Source: Thermoproteota archaeon
GTDB lineage: Archaea; Thermoproteota; Korarchaeia; Korarchaeales; Korarchaeaceae
Length of the DNA: 29,448 nucleotides
Assembly (NCBI GenBank): GCA_027491555.1
Contig: JAOZGN010000025.1
Coordinates: forward strand, 1-29,448
Reading direction: 5' to 3'
Numbering within the stretch: the stretch's first letter is position 1; every line of letters starts with the position of its first letter. The notes under the pieces were generated by a model. It was not told the origin of the DNA and made no database searches. It saw nothing but the letters and a program-made list of their open reading frames with translations. Positions 7,773 through 14,767 of the stretch are shown in pieces. The translations under genes and the position numbers were made by a program.

Positions 7773-8122
7773 GTGACGGCAGTGAGATAGCCCATAGGTG
7801 GGACTCCTTCTGGCGAGGAGCCATGAAGGGAGTCTTGGCAGCGGCGGTTCTGTCGGCCCTGCTGGTCCTGCCCACCATTAGCGCGGTCGCTTGCGCCAGC
7901 CCCAGAATATCTCGTTCTCGGGTCTTTGAGGGGTTCAAGGCAGAGCTAATTGAAATCCTATCCTTCCTGAGGGAGACGGCGCTTGAAATAGGGAGGATTC
8001 TCTCGGGTACCCTGATAGCGTTGGGCGTTGTACTGTGGGCATCCGACGTGTTCTCGTATAAGGGAAGGAAGCTCATCACGTCAGGAGTGATCCTCTACTT
8101 CATCCTCGAGCTGTTGGGCTAG
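7769..8122 (+). CDS. Small membrane protein, VirB2/TrbC pilin-like architecture
   Basis: A 117-aa protein, or 99 aa if it starts at the ATG at 7823, which has GAGGAG two bases upstream. From that ATG the protein opens with a signal-peptide-like segment, MKGVLAAAVLSALLVLPTIS, followed by a possible cleavage site after AVACA. Next come an amphipathic helix and two hydrophobic helices (LSGTLIALGVVLWA and LITSGVILYFILELL) joined by the short basic loop SYKGRK. Signal peptide plus a two-helix hairpin with a basic loop in about 75 mature residues is the layout of VirB2/TrbC conjugative pilins, including the small archaeal CedA1/TedC homologues. No other secretion genes are adjacent, so the pilin idea is only a hypothesis. 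It is probably translated with the preceding nucleotidyltransferase gene. Confidence 0.6.
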   Translation: MSDGSEIAHRWDSFWRGAMKGVLAAAVLSALLVLPTISAVACASPRISRSRVFEGFKAELIEILSFLRETALEIGRILSGTLIALGVVLWASDVFSYKGRKLITSGVILYFILELLG

Positions 8123-8138
8123 GTACGACGCGACGGCT

Positions 8139-9227
8139 TTATCCCGACACCGGGAAGCGTAGGAAGGCCACGACCCCCCCGAGGGAGTCTAGCATCTGCC
8201 CAGGCTCGGAGTCCGAGTCCAATATGCGAAAGTTCGCCCTAGTCCGCCTGCACATCTCCAGCATCCACATGGCCTCATCCCTTGTGGATGGGTCAAACAG
8301 CATCTTGCTAGACAGCAGCAGAGTCTCCACGGCGCCAAGCGACAGAGCTTGTGCGACCTGTTTGGGTCCGTAGGTGACTACCTCAGAGCCCTTAGATAGC
8401 TCGCGAAGGAAATCCTGGAGGAGACCAGCGTCCCTCGAAATCGAGAGCTCCCTGGCCACCCTGTCGATCTCTCCCCTGCGAAGGACCTCGTAGATACCGC
8501 TGAGCGTTGCCGACGATGAGTCGACCACCCTGATCAAGCTGGCCAGTTCGGGCGACCTCTCCTCAATGTACCTCGCAAACTCCTCCTTGAAGAAGCCCGG
8601 GCCCGTTAACACTATGGCCTCTGGAGAGTACCTCTCCACGAGCCTCTCCAATAACTCAGCCAGCTCTCGCTGAAACTCCCTGCTCAACACGCTCTGGATC
8701 CTCCTTAAACGGGGATCCGCGGTTCTGGACGCCCTCAGCGAGACCTCGGGAGTGACTCGAAAGTCGGAGATCACGGCGACAACCGCGTTCCTGTCGTCCA
8801 AGGCGACGGCCAGGACCTTAGGAGATAGCGCTGACCTCTCTGCTCTATCCAGGAATTCCAACAGCATGTCGCTCCAGGACTCCTTCTGGATCGTGAGCTG
8901 CGATCCCGGAGAGATGTCTAGTGAGTGGTGCTTCCCCTGGATCCCCAACCACTCCGGAGCTCTCCTGACTACGCCGAGAACGCGGAGCGAGGTTCCTCTG
9001 GGGCCGACCTCAACCTTCTCCACCTCGATCGTCAGCGTAACCGGAACGCGCTCTCCGCTGTCCGGCCTCTGCTGACCTTCGGGCTTGTACCTCCTCGTCG
9101 TCCGGGCAGTTATGAGGTCGCCAGGTTTGATTATGAGGGACAGCCAGTAGAGGTCCTCCTGTCCGTCCACCTTCACGGTCACTGTGCCCTTTCTTTCATC
9201 CCTCTTCAGTACCCGCATGCGAATCAC
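8139..9227 (-). CDS. pelA: Pelota (Dom34) ribosome rescue factor
   Basis: Archaeal Pelota, 362 aa, an eRF1 relative that enters the empty A site of stalled ribosomes and acts with ABCE1 and aEF1A to split them. The N-terminal Sm-like domain (about 1-130) includes the conserved DLYWLSLIIKPGDLITARTTRR. The central domain (about 130-260) lacks a GGQ peptide-release motif, as expected for Pelota rather than aRF1. The C-terminal domain contains YGPKQVAQALSLGAVETLLLSS, the eRF1-3-type region. The GTG at 9227 is used; an in-frame ATG three codons later is possible. It starts 10 bases after the dnaG stop, so the two are probably co-transcribed. Confidence 0.95.
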   Translation of the reverse strand: MIRMRVLKRDERKGTVTVKVDGQEDLYWLSLIIKPGDLITARTTRRYKPEGQQRPDSGERVPVTLTIEVEKVEVGPRGTSLRVLGVVRRAPEWLGIQGKHHSLDISPGSQLTIQKESWSDMLLEFLDRAERSALSPKVLAVALDDRNAVVAVISDFRVTPEVSLRASRTADPRLRRIQSVLSREFQRELAELLERLVERYSPEAIVLTGPGFFKEEFARYIEERSPELASLIRVVDSSSATLSGIYEVLRRGEIDRVARELSISRDAGLLQDFLRELSKGSEVVTYGPKQVAQALSLGAVETLLLSSKMLFDPSTRDEAMWMLEMCRRTRANFRILDSDSEPGQMLDSLGGVVAFLRFPVSG

Positions 9228-9236
9228 GCATTGGAC

Positions 9237-10529
9237 CTACTCCAGGGTGTAGACCTTCAATCCGACGGGTATCCTGCTTAGCTCGTAGGTTCTCCTCCCG
9301 ACTATCACCCTGATCCCCGACAGGTGCGCCTTGTCTACGATTCGCTGAGTCACGTTCCCGTCGTATATGAGATACTTCGCTCCGTTAACTGAGCCCAGCT
9401 GCTCGTGCAGGTCGCTCACCCTCACCTCTTTCACCTTTGTCATGTTCTCAGAGAGTAAGATGGCCCTTCCGGTGGAGATTGCTTCTTTAACCCAGTCTCT
9501 GAGCTCTTTGGGGATTCGCTTCTCCCACAGCTCCTCAATTGGGGGCGGCGCACCGTGTTGCGTCGCGGCAGGGACAGCATGAGCCTGCTGAATCTCTGCA
9601 GGACTTTGAGGTAGGGTCGGCCGCGTCTCCGGCTTAGGAATGCCCATTCTCTCCCGCTCCTCGGACGCGGGGACGGCTGACTCAAGCGCCTTCCTGATCT
9701 CCTTGGCGGTGAGGTCCTGCACACCCTTGCCAGGGGGGGCCCTCGCAACGTAATCCACGTCGGTCTGCTCTAAGAGGGCCCTGAGAACCATTTCCCCTCC
9801 ACGATCGCCGTCCACGAAAGCTATGGCGTCCTTCTGAGCTATCAGCTTCACCACGGTGTCGGGAACCCTCTCGACGGCCCCCCCAACCGATATGACGTTG
9901 GTCCACCCGTACCTCAGCATGTTCACGACATCCGCCCGGCCCTCTACGACTATCAGCTCATCTGACTCGTCCACTCCTGGTCCCGCGGGGAGTCTCTCCG
10001 GGCCGTAAAAGACGACCTCCTCACGCGAGGCCTCCCTCAGAATCTTGTCCAACAGATCCTTGGAGGATTCAGCGGCCTGGCTCCTCCACTCCTTGAGTAT
10101 CTCCACGGCCCTCTTGGCTATGAATCTCCTCTTCTCCTCTCGCTCGTCTGTGATCTTTCTCAACTTGACCTTCGCCGTGTAGGGTCCAACTCGATCAACG
10201 CTCTCCATGGCGGCGGCTATGATCGCCGTCCGGGCCTTGTCCAGGCTGCAACCAACCTGAATGACGCCCCGGGTCTTGGCGCCTTCGTTCTTGAGGTGAA
10301 CCTTTATCCTACCTATCTTCCCGGTCCTCTGAAGTTCTCTAAGCTCCAGCTCGGGGCCTATGAGTCCCTCGAGCTGCCCAAATAGCGCCCCTATCACGTC
10401 GCTGTCATCTACGTGGCCGTTCACCACTATATCAAGGTGTATTAGGTACTTGGGGTGGTGTTCTGCGTCCCTGTTCCTGTTACCGGGGGGCCTCGACTCG
10501 AATCCAGGAGAATTCCTCAAGTCAAACAT
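9237..10529 (-). CDS. dnaG: Archaeal DnaG, Toprim-domain primase / exosome subunit
   Basis: About 430 aa. Archaeal DnaG has weak primase activity and is a stable subunit of the RNA exosome. The archaeal N-terminal domain begins at HPKYLIHLDIVVNGHV with VIGALFGQLEGL. The central Toprim domain shows ELIVVEGRADVVNML with the catalytic Glu near residue 196 and the metal-binding DGD at about 240-242 in FVDGDRGGE. A Pro/Gln-rich linker (about 305-345) follows, then the C-terminal domain. The ATG at 10529 is chosen because GGAG lies 5 bases upstream (GAGGAGAGGTG just before it); the preceding GTG codon is also in frame. It lies downstream of idsA across a 236-base gap that carries a structured RNA, and pelA follows it. 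Confidence 0.95.
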   Translation of the reverse strand: MFDLRNSPGFESRPPGNRNRDAEHHPKYLIHLDIVVNGHVDDSDVIGALFGQLEGLIGPELELRELQRTGKIGRIKVHLKNEGAKTRGVIQVGCSLDKARTAIIAAAMESVDRVGPYTAKVKLRKITDEREEKRRFIAKRAVEILKEWRSQAAESSKDLLDKILREASREEVVFYGPERLPAGPGVDESDELIVVEGRADVVNMLRYGWTNVISVGGAVERVPDTVVKLIAQKDAIAFVDGDRGGEMVLRALLEQTDVDYVARAPPGKGVQDLTAKEIRKALESAVPASEERERMGIPKPETRPTLPQSPAEIQQAHAVPAATQHGAPPPIEELWEKRIPKELRDWVKEAISTGRAILLSENMTKVKEVRVSDLHEQLGSVNGAKYLIYDGNVTQRIVDKAHLSGIRVIVGRRTYELSRIPVGLKVYTLE

Positions 10530-10551
10530 CACCTCTCCTCAAGTTATTACT

Positions 10552-10574
10552 GAGCCTGGAGCGTGCCCCAGACT
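10552..10574 (-). other. Hairpin in the dnaG 5' leader
   Basis: On the minus strand GAGUCUGG and CCAGGCUC pair over 8 positions (one U-G) around the loop GGCACGCU, ending 23 bases ahead of the dnaG ATG and just ahead of its Shine-Dalgarno. It could modulate translation or mark the end of an upstream small RNA; no oligo-T run follows it. Confidence 0.4.
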
Positions 10575-10657
10575 CCTCCAAACACCCGATCAACGGGCGA
10601 TGGACAATCGAACCCGATCGATCGCACTCCTTTCAACACCCGGGTGTGAGGGGTTGA

Positions 10658-10738
10658 GCGCCTGCCAACTAATCCCGCAGGCTCACCGGTCGGCCCACGC
10701 CGTCCTTCCTCGCCCCGGGTCATGCAGTGGCAGGCGCC
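10658..10738 (-). ncRNA. Structured RNA with kink-turn, H/ACA-like, upstream of dnaG
   Basis: An 81-nt minus-strand element closed by a perfect 10-bp stem: GCGCCUGCCA (10737-10728) with UGGCAGGCGC (10667-10658). Inside are an asymmetric loop (CUGCAUGA, 10727-10720, against AUUAGU, 10673-10668) and an 8-bp upper stem with one bulge (CCCGGGGC with GCCU-G-CGGG). A kink-turn signature follows, GA-GG at 10711-10708 against CC-GGU-GA at 10689-10683, and then an apical hairpin CGGC(GUGG)GCCG. The kink-turn would bind L7Ae. Lower stem, internal pocket, upper stem and kink-turn is the order of archaeal H/ACA guide RNAs, but the ACA box is missing at the expected place: an ACA occurs only 10 bases past the stem. 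TTAAATTT at 10769-10762 predicts transcription starting at the base of the stem. It could instead be the leader of the dnaG mRNA. Confidence 0.55.
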
Positions 10739-10761
10739 ATGCCTACTTTCTCGTGGACCCC

Positions 10762-10769
10762 AAATTTAA
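10762..10769 (-). promoter_or_regulatory. TATA box of the structured RNA / dnaG leader
   Basis: AAATTTAA on the plus strand, centred at 10765.5 and overlapping the idsA stop codon. At 26 bases it points to a start near 10739, the first base of the RNA stem. No other TATA-like element lies at a proper distance ahead of dnaG. Confidence 0.6.
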
Positions 10770-11845
10770 CGGTTCCTAAATACGAGCGCATCGGCCAGCT
10801 CAGAGAGGAGCTGCAAGAACTCAGCGTCTGCAACTCCCTCGAGGGATTTCAGGGCTACCTTAGACTCCTCCAAGAGTTCTATTGCCTTCGAACGCGCGTA
10901 ATCAAGTGAGCCAGTCTCTCTCACCACGTTCCTGACGAAGTCGACATCCTCGTCGTCTGCGGACGGGTTGCCGAGAATATCCAACACTCTATCTCTCTCC
11001 TGAGGAGAGCAGCGCTCCAAGGCCCGTATTATCAGGATGGTACGCTTTCCCTCCTTCACGTCTGAATCTGCTGGCTTACCTGTCACCTTGGGGTCTCCAA
11101 ACAGCCCCAGAATGTCGTCCACTATCTGGAACGCCACCCCCACCTTGTGTCCGTACTCGTCGAGGTGCCTCAGAACTGAGTCTGGCGCACCCGCCAGAAT
11201 GGCCCCCATTTTCAGAGAGGCCGCAAAGAGGGCGCCGGTCTTGAGAGAGAGCATCTTGAGCACCGCCTGCTCATCCGGCATCTCCTTGCTGCAGCTCAGG
11301 TAGAGGTCCAACAGCTGACCCTCAATGAGCCTCCTGTAGGCCTCAACGTACTCGACGGCCGCGGCGTTGGCCCTGTCGAATGGGAATCCAGACTTTAGGA
11401 GGGTCTCGAGCCCTAGCCCTAGCAGGCTGTCGCCACCGAGAATGCCAATAGAGATCCCTATGTTGGAGGGGGCTCTCTTCACCCCCAGAGATGCGAACCA
11501 GTCGCGCCCAAGGACGTGGAAGGCTGGCCCACCCCTCCTCGTCAGACTCTCGTCCATTATGTCGTCATGAATCAGAGAAGACGCGTGGAGGAGTTCAACC
11601 GATATGGCTGCCCGGTAGATGCCTTCGTAGCTCCCTCCGAAGCCCCTGTATGCCGCCACCACGGACAGGGGTCTTAACCTCTTCCCACCTCTCAAGAGGT
11701 ACTCAGTGAGCTTTTCGTAGTACTCTGAGGTCTCGTAAGACGGGGATTCGGCCTTAATCTCCCGCATGAATCTGGAAATCTCCTCCTCGATGAGCCCCTT
11801 ATTCTCCGCGATGAAGGCCTCGAGTATTCCGGCCATCTCACCCAC
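10766..11845 (-). CDS. idsA: Geranylgeranyl/polyprenyl diphosphate synthase
   Basis: Trans-isoprenyl diphosphate synthase that condenses isopentenyl diphosphate onto allylic primers for archaeal lipid chains; 359 aa. The first aspartate-rich motif is DDIMD at residues 94-98, followed by ESLTRRGGPAFH. The second is DDILG with GDPKVTGKPADSDVKEGKRT downstream. GGKRLRP near residue 53 binds diphosphate. The residue five positions before DDIMD is Ser (HASSLIHDD). In crenarchaeal geranylgeranyl diphosphate synthases this position is a chain-length gate, so products of C20 or longer are likely. The GTG at 11845 or the ATG at 11836 starts the protein. The promoter is the shared TTTTTAAAA box at 11876-11884. 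HMG-CoA reductase and a thiolase of the same pathway lie about 16-18 kb away in this window. Confidence 0.93.
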   Translation of the reverse strand: MGEMAGILEAFIAENKGLIEEEISRFMREIKAESPSYETSEYYEKLTEYLLRGGKRLRPLSVVAAYRGFGGSYEGIYRAAISVELLHASSLIHDDIMDESLTRRGGPAFHVLGRDWFASLGVKRAPSNIGISIGILGGDSLLGLGLETLLKSGFPFDRANAAAVEYVEAYRRLIEGQLLDLYLSCSKEMPDEQAVLKMLSLKTGALFAASLKMGAILAGAPDSVLRHLDEYGHKVGVAFQIVDDILGLFGDPKVTGKPADSDVKEGKRTILIIRALERCSPQERDRVLDILGNPSADDEDVDFVRNVVRETGSLDYARSKAIELLEESKVALKSLEGVADAEFLQLLSELADALVFRNR

Positions 11846-11875
11846 ACCGTCTCGCCAACGCCTATCGAAAACCAG

Positions 11876-11884
11876 TTTTTAAAA
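11876..11884. promoter_or_regulatory. Shared TATA box between idsA and trpS
   Basis: TTTTTAAAA, near-palindromic, centred at 11880. It predicts an idsA start near 11854 and a trpS start near 11906. It is the only TATA-like element in the divergent gap. Confidence 0.6.
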
Positions 11885-11901
11885 CGCAACCGACGGGCTC
11901 G

Positions 11902-11911
11902 GGAGGTGATC
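11902..11911 (+). promoter_or_regulatory. Strong Shine-Dalgarno ahead of trpS
   Basis: GGAGGTGATC is a near-complete match to the 16S 3' end complement. It is followed by TTG at 11912, which opens only a 12-codon frame ending in TGA at 11948-11950, and by CTG at 11916 in the trpS frame. It indicates that translation begins here, about 60 bases ahead of the first conventional in-frame start. Confidence 0.6.
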
Positions 11912-11975
11912 TTGCCTGCCGCCAAATGGATTAGACCCTTGGTCCAGTGACCTCATTCAAGACTATAAGAGACTC

Positions 11976-13052
11976 GTGGAGCAGTTTGGTCTATCCGGGA
12001 TCAGAGACGATCATCTAGAACTCTTTGGGGACGCGCCTTTCTTTCGCCGTAGGATAATCTTCGCCCACCGTGACTTGGACGTGATAGCCGAAGCGATCAG
12101 GAGTGGCAAGGAGTATGCAGTCCTGACCGGGATAAAGCCAACTGGAGAGTACCACCTTGGGACGTTCCAGACTGTGAAGGAGTTCGTGTACTTTCAGAGG
12201 AAGTCCAAGAGCGCCGTGGCCCTATTCTCGATAGCAGACATAGAGGCATGGGAGGACAACGGTCAGGACTTTGACGTTAGCAGGAAGATAGCCGTCAGCA
12301 ACGTGGCCGACCTCCTGGCGGCGGGCCTGGACCCCGAGAGGTCTTACATCTACTTCCAGAGCAAGGAGATCAGGGTCCACGAGATAGCAGCCCTGGCCGC
12401 TCGAGGGATAACCCTAGCGACGATGAGGGCAGTGTACGGCGAGAGGCACATGGGGCTGTACCTATCGGCCCTGGTCCAGATAGGGGACATTCTGCTGCCC
12501 CAGCACCCGGACCTGGGCGGGCCAAAGCCCACAATAGTGCCCGTCGGCGTGGACCAGGACCCCCACCTCCGCCTCACGAGAGACGTCGCCGCAAAGCTCA
12601 GGTCCAAGTGGGGGTTCCTAGAGCCCTCCTCCACGTACCATCTGATCATCAGGAGCTTGCTGGGGGACAAGAAGATGTCCAAGCGAGACCCCATGAGCTA
12701 CATAAGCCTGAGGGACGATGAAGACCTGGTCCGCAAGAAGATACTGAACGCATTCACAGGGGGCAGAGAGACGGCGAAGCTCCAGCGGGAGCTGGGCGGG
12801 GAGCCTTGGCGGTGCGTCGTGTACGAGATCGCCAAGTTCCACCTGTTCCCGGAGGGCGACTCTGAGCTGGAGAGGATCTACAGGGAGTGCGTTGATGGAG
12901 AGCGACTCTGCGGTGAGTGTAAGGCGCAGATAATAGAAGAACTGCTCAGAGAGATGCGGGAGCACGAGAAGAGGCGAGCAGAGGTTCTCCCGCTCGCCAA
13001 GAAGATCGTCGAGAGGGCATCTAGGCGTCAACCTTTATATAGCCTAGACTGA
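11976..13052 (+). CDS. trpS: Tryptophanyl-tRNA synthetase, archaeal/eukaryotic type
   Basis: Class I synthetase for tRNA-Trp. The HIGH region reads TGEYHLGTF, the KMSKS loop reads KKMSKRDP, and VGVDQDPHLRLTRDVA matches the archaeal/eukaryotic TrpRS signature. 358 aa are given from the GTG at 11976, but family members begin earlier. The same frame is open from 11910 and encodes LDPWSSDLIQDYKRL, matching the W...DY.L..FG start of archaeal TrpRS. No ATG, GTG or TTG lies there in frame. A strong ribosome binding site (GGAGGTGATC, 11902-11911) precedes a CTG in frame at 11916 and a TTG at 11912 in another frame. Either CTG is used or a one-base frameshift separates the TTG start from the body. rps17e follows 19 bases after the stop. 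Confidence 0.92.
   Translation: MEQFGLSGIRDDHLELFGDAPFFRRRIIFAHRDLDVIAEAIRSGKEYAVLTGIKPTGEYHLGTFQTVKEFVYFQRKSKSAVALFSIADIEAWEDNGQDFDVSRKIAVSNVADLLAAGLDPERSYIYFQSKEIRVHEIAALAARGITLATMRAVYGERHMGLYLSALVQIGDILLPQHPDLGGPKPTIVPVGVDQDPHLRLTRDVAAKLRSKWGFLEPSSTYHLIIRSLLGDKKMSKRDPMSYISLRDDEDLVRKKILNAFTGGRETAKLQRELGGEPWRCVVYEIAKFHLFPEGDSELERIYRECVDGERLCGECKAQIIEELLREMREHEKRRAEVLPLAKKIVERASRRQPLYSLD
13034..13041 (+). promoter_or_regulatory. TATA box of rps17e inside the trpS 3' end
   Basis: TTTATATA, centred at 13037.5, encodes the last trpS residues and predicts a transcript starting near 13064, about 8 bases ahead of the rps17e ATG. Confidence 0.55.
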
Positions 13053-13071
13053 TGGGCTCGGGAGAGGACCT

Positions 13072-13275
13072 ATGGGAACCGTCAGGGAAAAGGCCATCAA
13101 GAGAATGGCCTACAAGCTCGTCAAGCAGTACCCTGAGCTCTGGACCACGGACTTTGAGCACAACAAGAGGGTCCTTCAGAGGATAGCCAACGTGCGGTCC
13201 AAGGTATACAGGAACCGGGTGGCCGGCTACATAACCAGACTCAAGAGGAGGGAGCTCCAGGGGACCCTGGTCTGA
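13072..13275 (+). CDS. rps17e: Small ribosomal subunit protein S17e
   Basis: 30S subunit protein shared by archaea and eukaryotes, 67 aa, matching the family over its whole length: the basic MGTVREKAIKRMAYKLV start, the core TTDFEHNKRVLQRIANVRSK, and RNRVAGYITRLKRRE at the end. The ATG at 13072 follows GGAGAGG (13061-13067). The gene lies just after trpS and can be read through from it, but a TATA box in the trpS tail suggests an additional promoter giving a very short leader. A T-rich stretch (GAGTTTTCTCCCTTT, from about 13292) after the stop may terminate transcription. Confidence 0.96.
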   Translation: MGTVREKAIKRMAYKLVKQYPELWTTDFEHNKRVLQRIANVRSKVYRNRVAGYITRLKRRELQGTLV

Positions 13276-13321
13276 GATCGGCCCTCGTCAGGCTGAGTTT
13301 TCTCCCTTTCAACCGTTTCGC

Positions 13322-14767
13322 TTGTCAGAGTTATTACCCCAACCTCATTCCGCCAACAGGATGGGCATGGAGGAGTTCGGGGGGTCGCCCTTCGATCGCC
13401 TGCTGATGAAGATTCGGCGCAGGGCGGCCAGAGTCGCTGTGCTGGGGCAGGGGTATATCGGACTACCGATAGCCCTACTGCTGGCCAAATCCGGCTTTGA
13501 CGTGGTAGGATACGACATAAACGAGAGACTCGTGGAGGGCCTCAAGTCCGGAATTGCGCCCTACCCTGGAGAGCCTGAACTCCCCGAACTTCTCCAGCAA
13601 GACCTCAGATCCGGGAGGTACAGGCCCACGGCCGATCCGGACGAGATCTTCGGGGCTGACGCGTTCATCATCGCCGTTCCAACTCCTAGGATAAACGGCG
13701 GTGAGCCGAATCTGACCTACCTGCTCTCAGCCGCCGAGACCGTCAGGAGATCCATCAGAGGAGACGCCATTGTGATTGTGGAGAGTACGGTCCCCCCCGG
13801 CACCACATCCGGAACGGTCGCCAGGCTGGTCCGCGGAGAGCTGCCTTACCGTGTGTTCATAGCCCACTGTCCGGAAAGGGCCATGCCCGGTCGACTAATC
13901 CGGGAACTCACGGGAGCGAACAGGATCATCGGAGGAGTTGACGAGGAATCCGCCCTATTGGCCAAGGAGCTCTACAGTTCCTTCAGCCGGGGCGAGATAA
14001 TCACAACGGACGCCACCACATCGGAAGTTGTCAAGCTCGTAGAGAACACGTACAGGGACGTGAACATTGCCCTAGCAAACGAAGTCGCTAGGGTCTGTTC
14101 GGTGCTGGGAATTAGCGCTAAGGAGGTCATAGACCTTGCCAACCTCCACCCTAGGGTCAACCTGCTGAGGCCGGGTATAGGGGTCGGTGGGAGCTGTCTC
14201 ACGAAGGACCCCCTCTTCCTGGCCAATGCTTCGGCTGACAGGGGGTACTTTCCAGAGCTCATCGTCCGTGCCAGGAAGCTGAATGAGGAGATGCCGAAGA
14301 CTGCTGCCAGGCAGATAATCTCCTTCCTCGAGGAGACGGGTGGGGTTGAGGGGGCTACGGTCGCCGTCTTGGGTACAGCGTACAAGGGCGGAGTGGGAGA
14401 TGCCCGCGAGAGTCCCGCGAGAGAACTGATCTCGGCTATCAAGGCGGCAGGAGCGCGAGTCCGGGCCTACGATCCCAGATGCGCCGAGTATTTCGACGCT
14501 GAGCGCGCCAGAGATCCCTACGAGGCCGCGTCCGGCGCCCGGTGCATTGTCTTAGCGGCGGATCATCCTGAGTTCAGGTCCCTAGATCTGGCCAAGCTCA
14601 GGGCGGCATGCGAAGACGGAGGGCCTGTACTGCTGTACGACGGGAGGCTGGTGTTCGATAGAAAGAAGGTAGAAGAGGCTGGATTCATATACTCCGGGGT
14701 TGGCGAGCCCCTACTTAGGCCTTCCGAGCCGCTTGAAGTAAGAGCTGAAACGCGTCAAGGATCTTAG
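13322..14767 (+). CDS. wecC: UDP-ManNAc / UDP-glucose dehydrogenase family nucleotide-sugar dehydrogenase
   Basis: NAD-dependent enzyme that oxidises the C6 of a UDP-sugar twice to the uronic acid, 481 aa. The N-terminal Rossmann site is VAVLGQGYIGLPIALLLA, followed by VGYDIN. ESTVPPGTT matches the family, and the catalytic cysteine is C292 in GVGGSCLTKDP with the following K295. The C-terminal UDP-binding domain contains GTAYKGGVGDARESPA. The pattern is closest to UDP-N-acetyl-D-mannosaminuronate dehydrogenase (WecC), but the exact sugar cannot be fixed. It would feed uronic sugars to surface glycans or N-glycans. TTG at 13322 or ATG at 13361 may be the start; neither has a Shine-Dalgarno. 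Its 3' end overlaps the convergent Fe-S gene by 53 bases. Confidence 0.85.
   Translation: MSELLPQPHSANRMGMEEFGGSPFDRLLMKIRRRAARVAVLGQGYIGLPIALLLAKSGFDVVGYDINERLVEGLKSGIAPYPGEPELPELLQQDLRSGRYRPTADPDEIFGADAFIIAVPTPRINGGEPNLTYLLSAAETVRRSIRGDAIVIVESTVPPGTTSGTVARLVRGELPYRVFIAHCPERAMPGRLIRELTGANRIIGGVDEESALLAKELYSSFSRGEIITTDATTSEVVKLVENTYRDVNIALANEVARVCSVLGISAKEVIDLANLHPRVNLLRPGIGVGGSCLTKDPLFLANASADRGYFPELIVRARKLNEEMPKTAARQIISFLEETGGVEGATVAVLGTAYKGGVGDARESPARELISAIKAAGARVRAYDPRCAEYFDAERARDPYEAASGARCIVLAADHPEFRSLDLAKLRAACEDGGPVLLYDGRLVFDRKKVEEAGFIYSGVGEPLLRPSEPLEVRAETRQGS

Noticed and set aside
10636..10647. Perfect 12-base palindrome ACACCCGGGTGT as an operator or an origin element
   Set aside because: It occurs once, no repeats or AT-rich unwinding region accompany it, and it may simply be part of RNA folding in the dnaG leader.
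10530..10765. RNase P RNA, SRP RNA or tRNA gene in the idsA-dnaG gap
   Set aside because: GAGGAAGGAC only loosely resembles the RNase P core and the other conserved segments are missing. No SRP helix 8 motif is present. GGGTTCGATT does not form a paired T-arm or cloverleaf.
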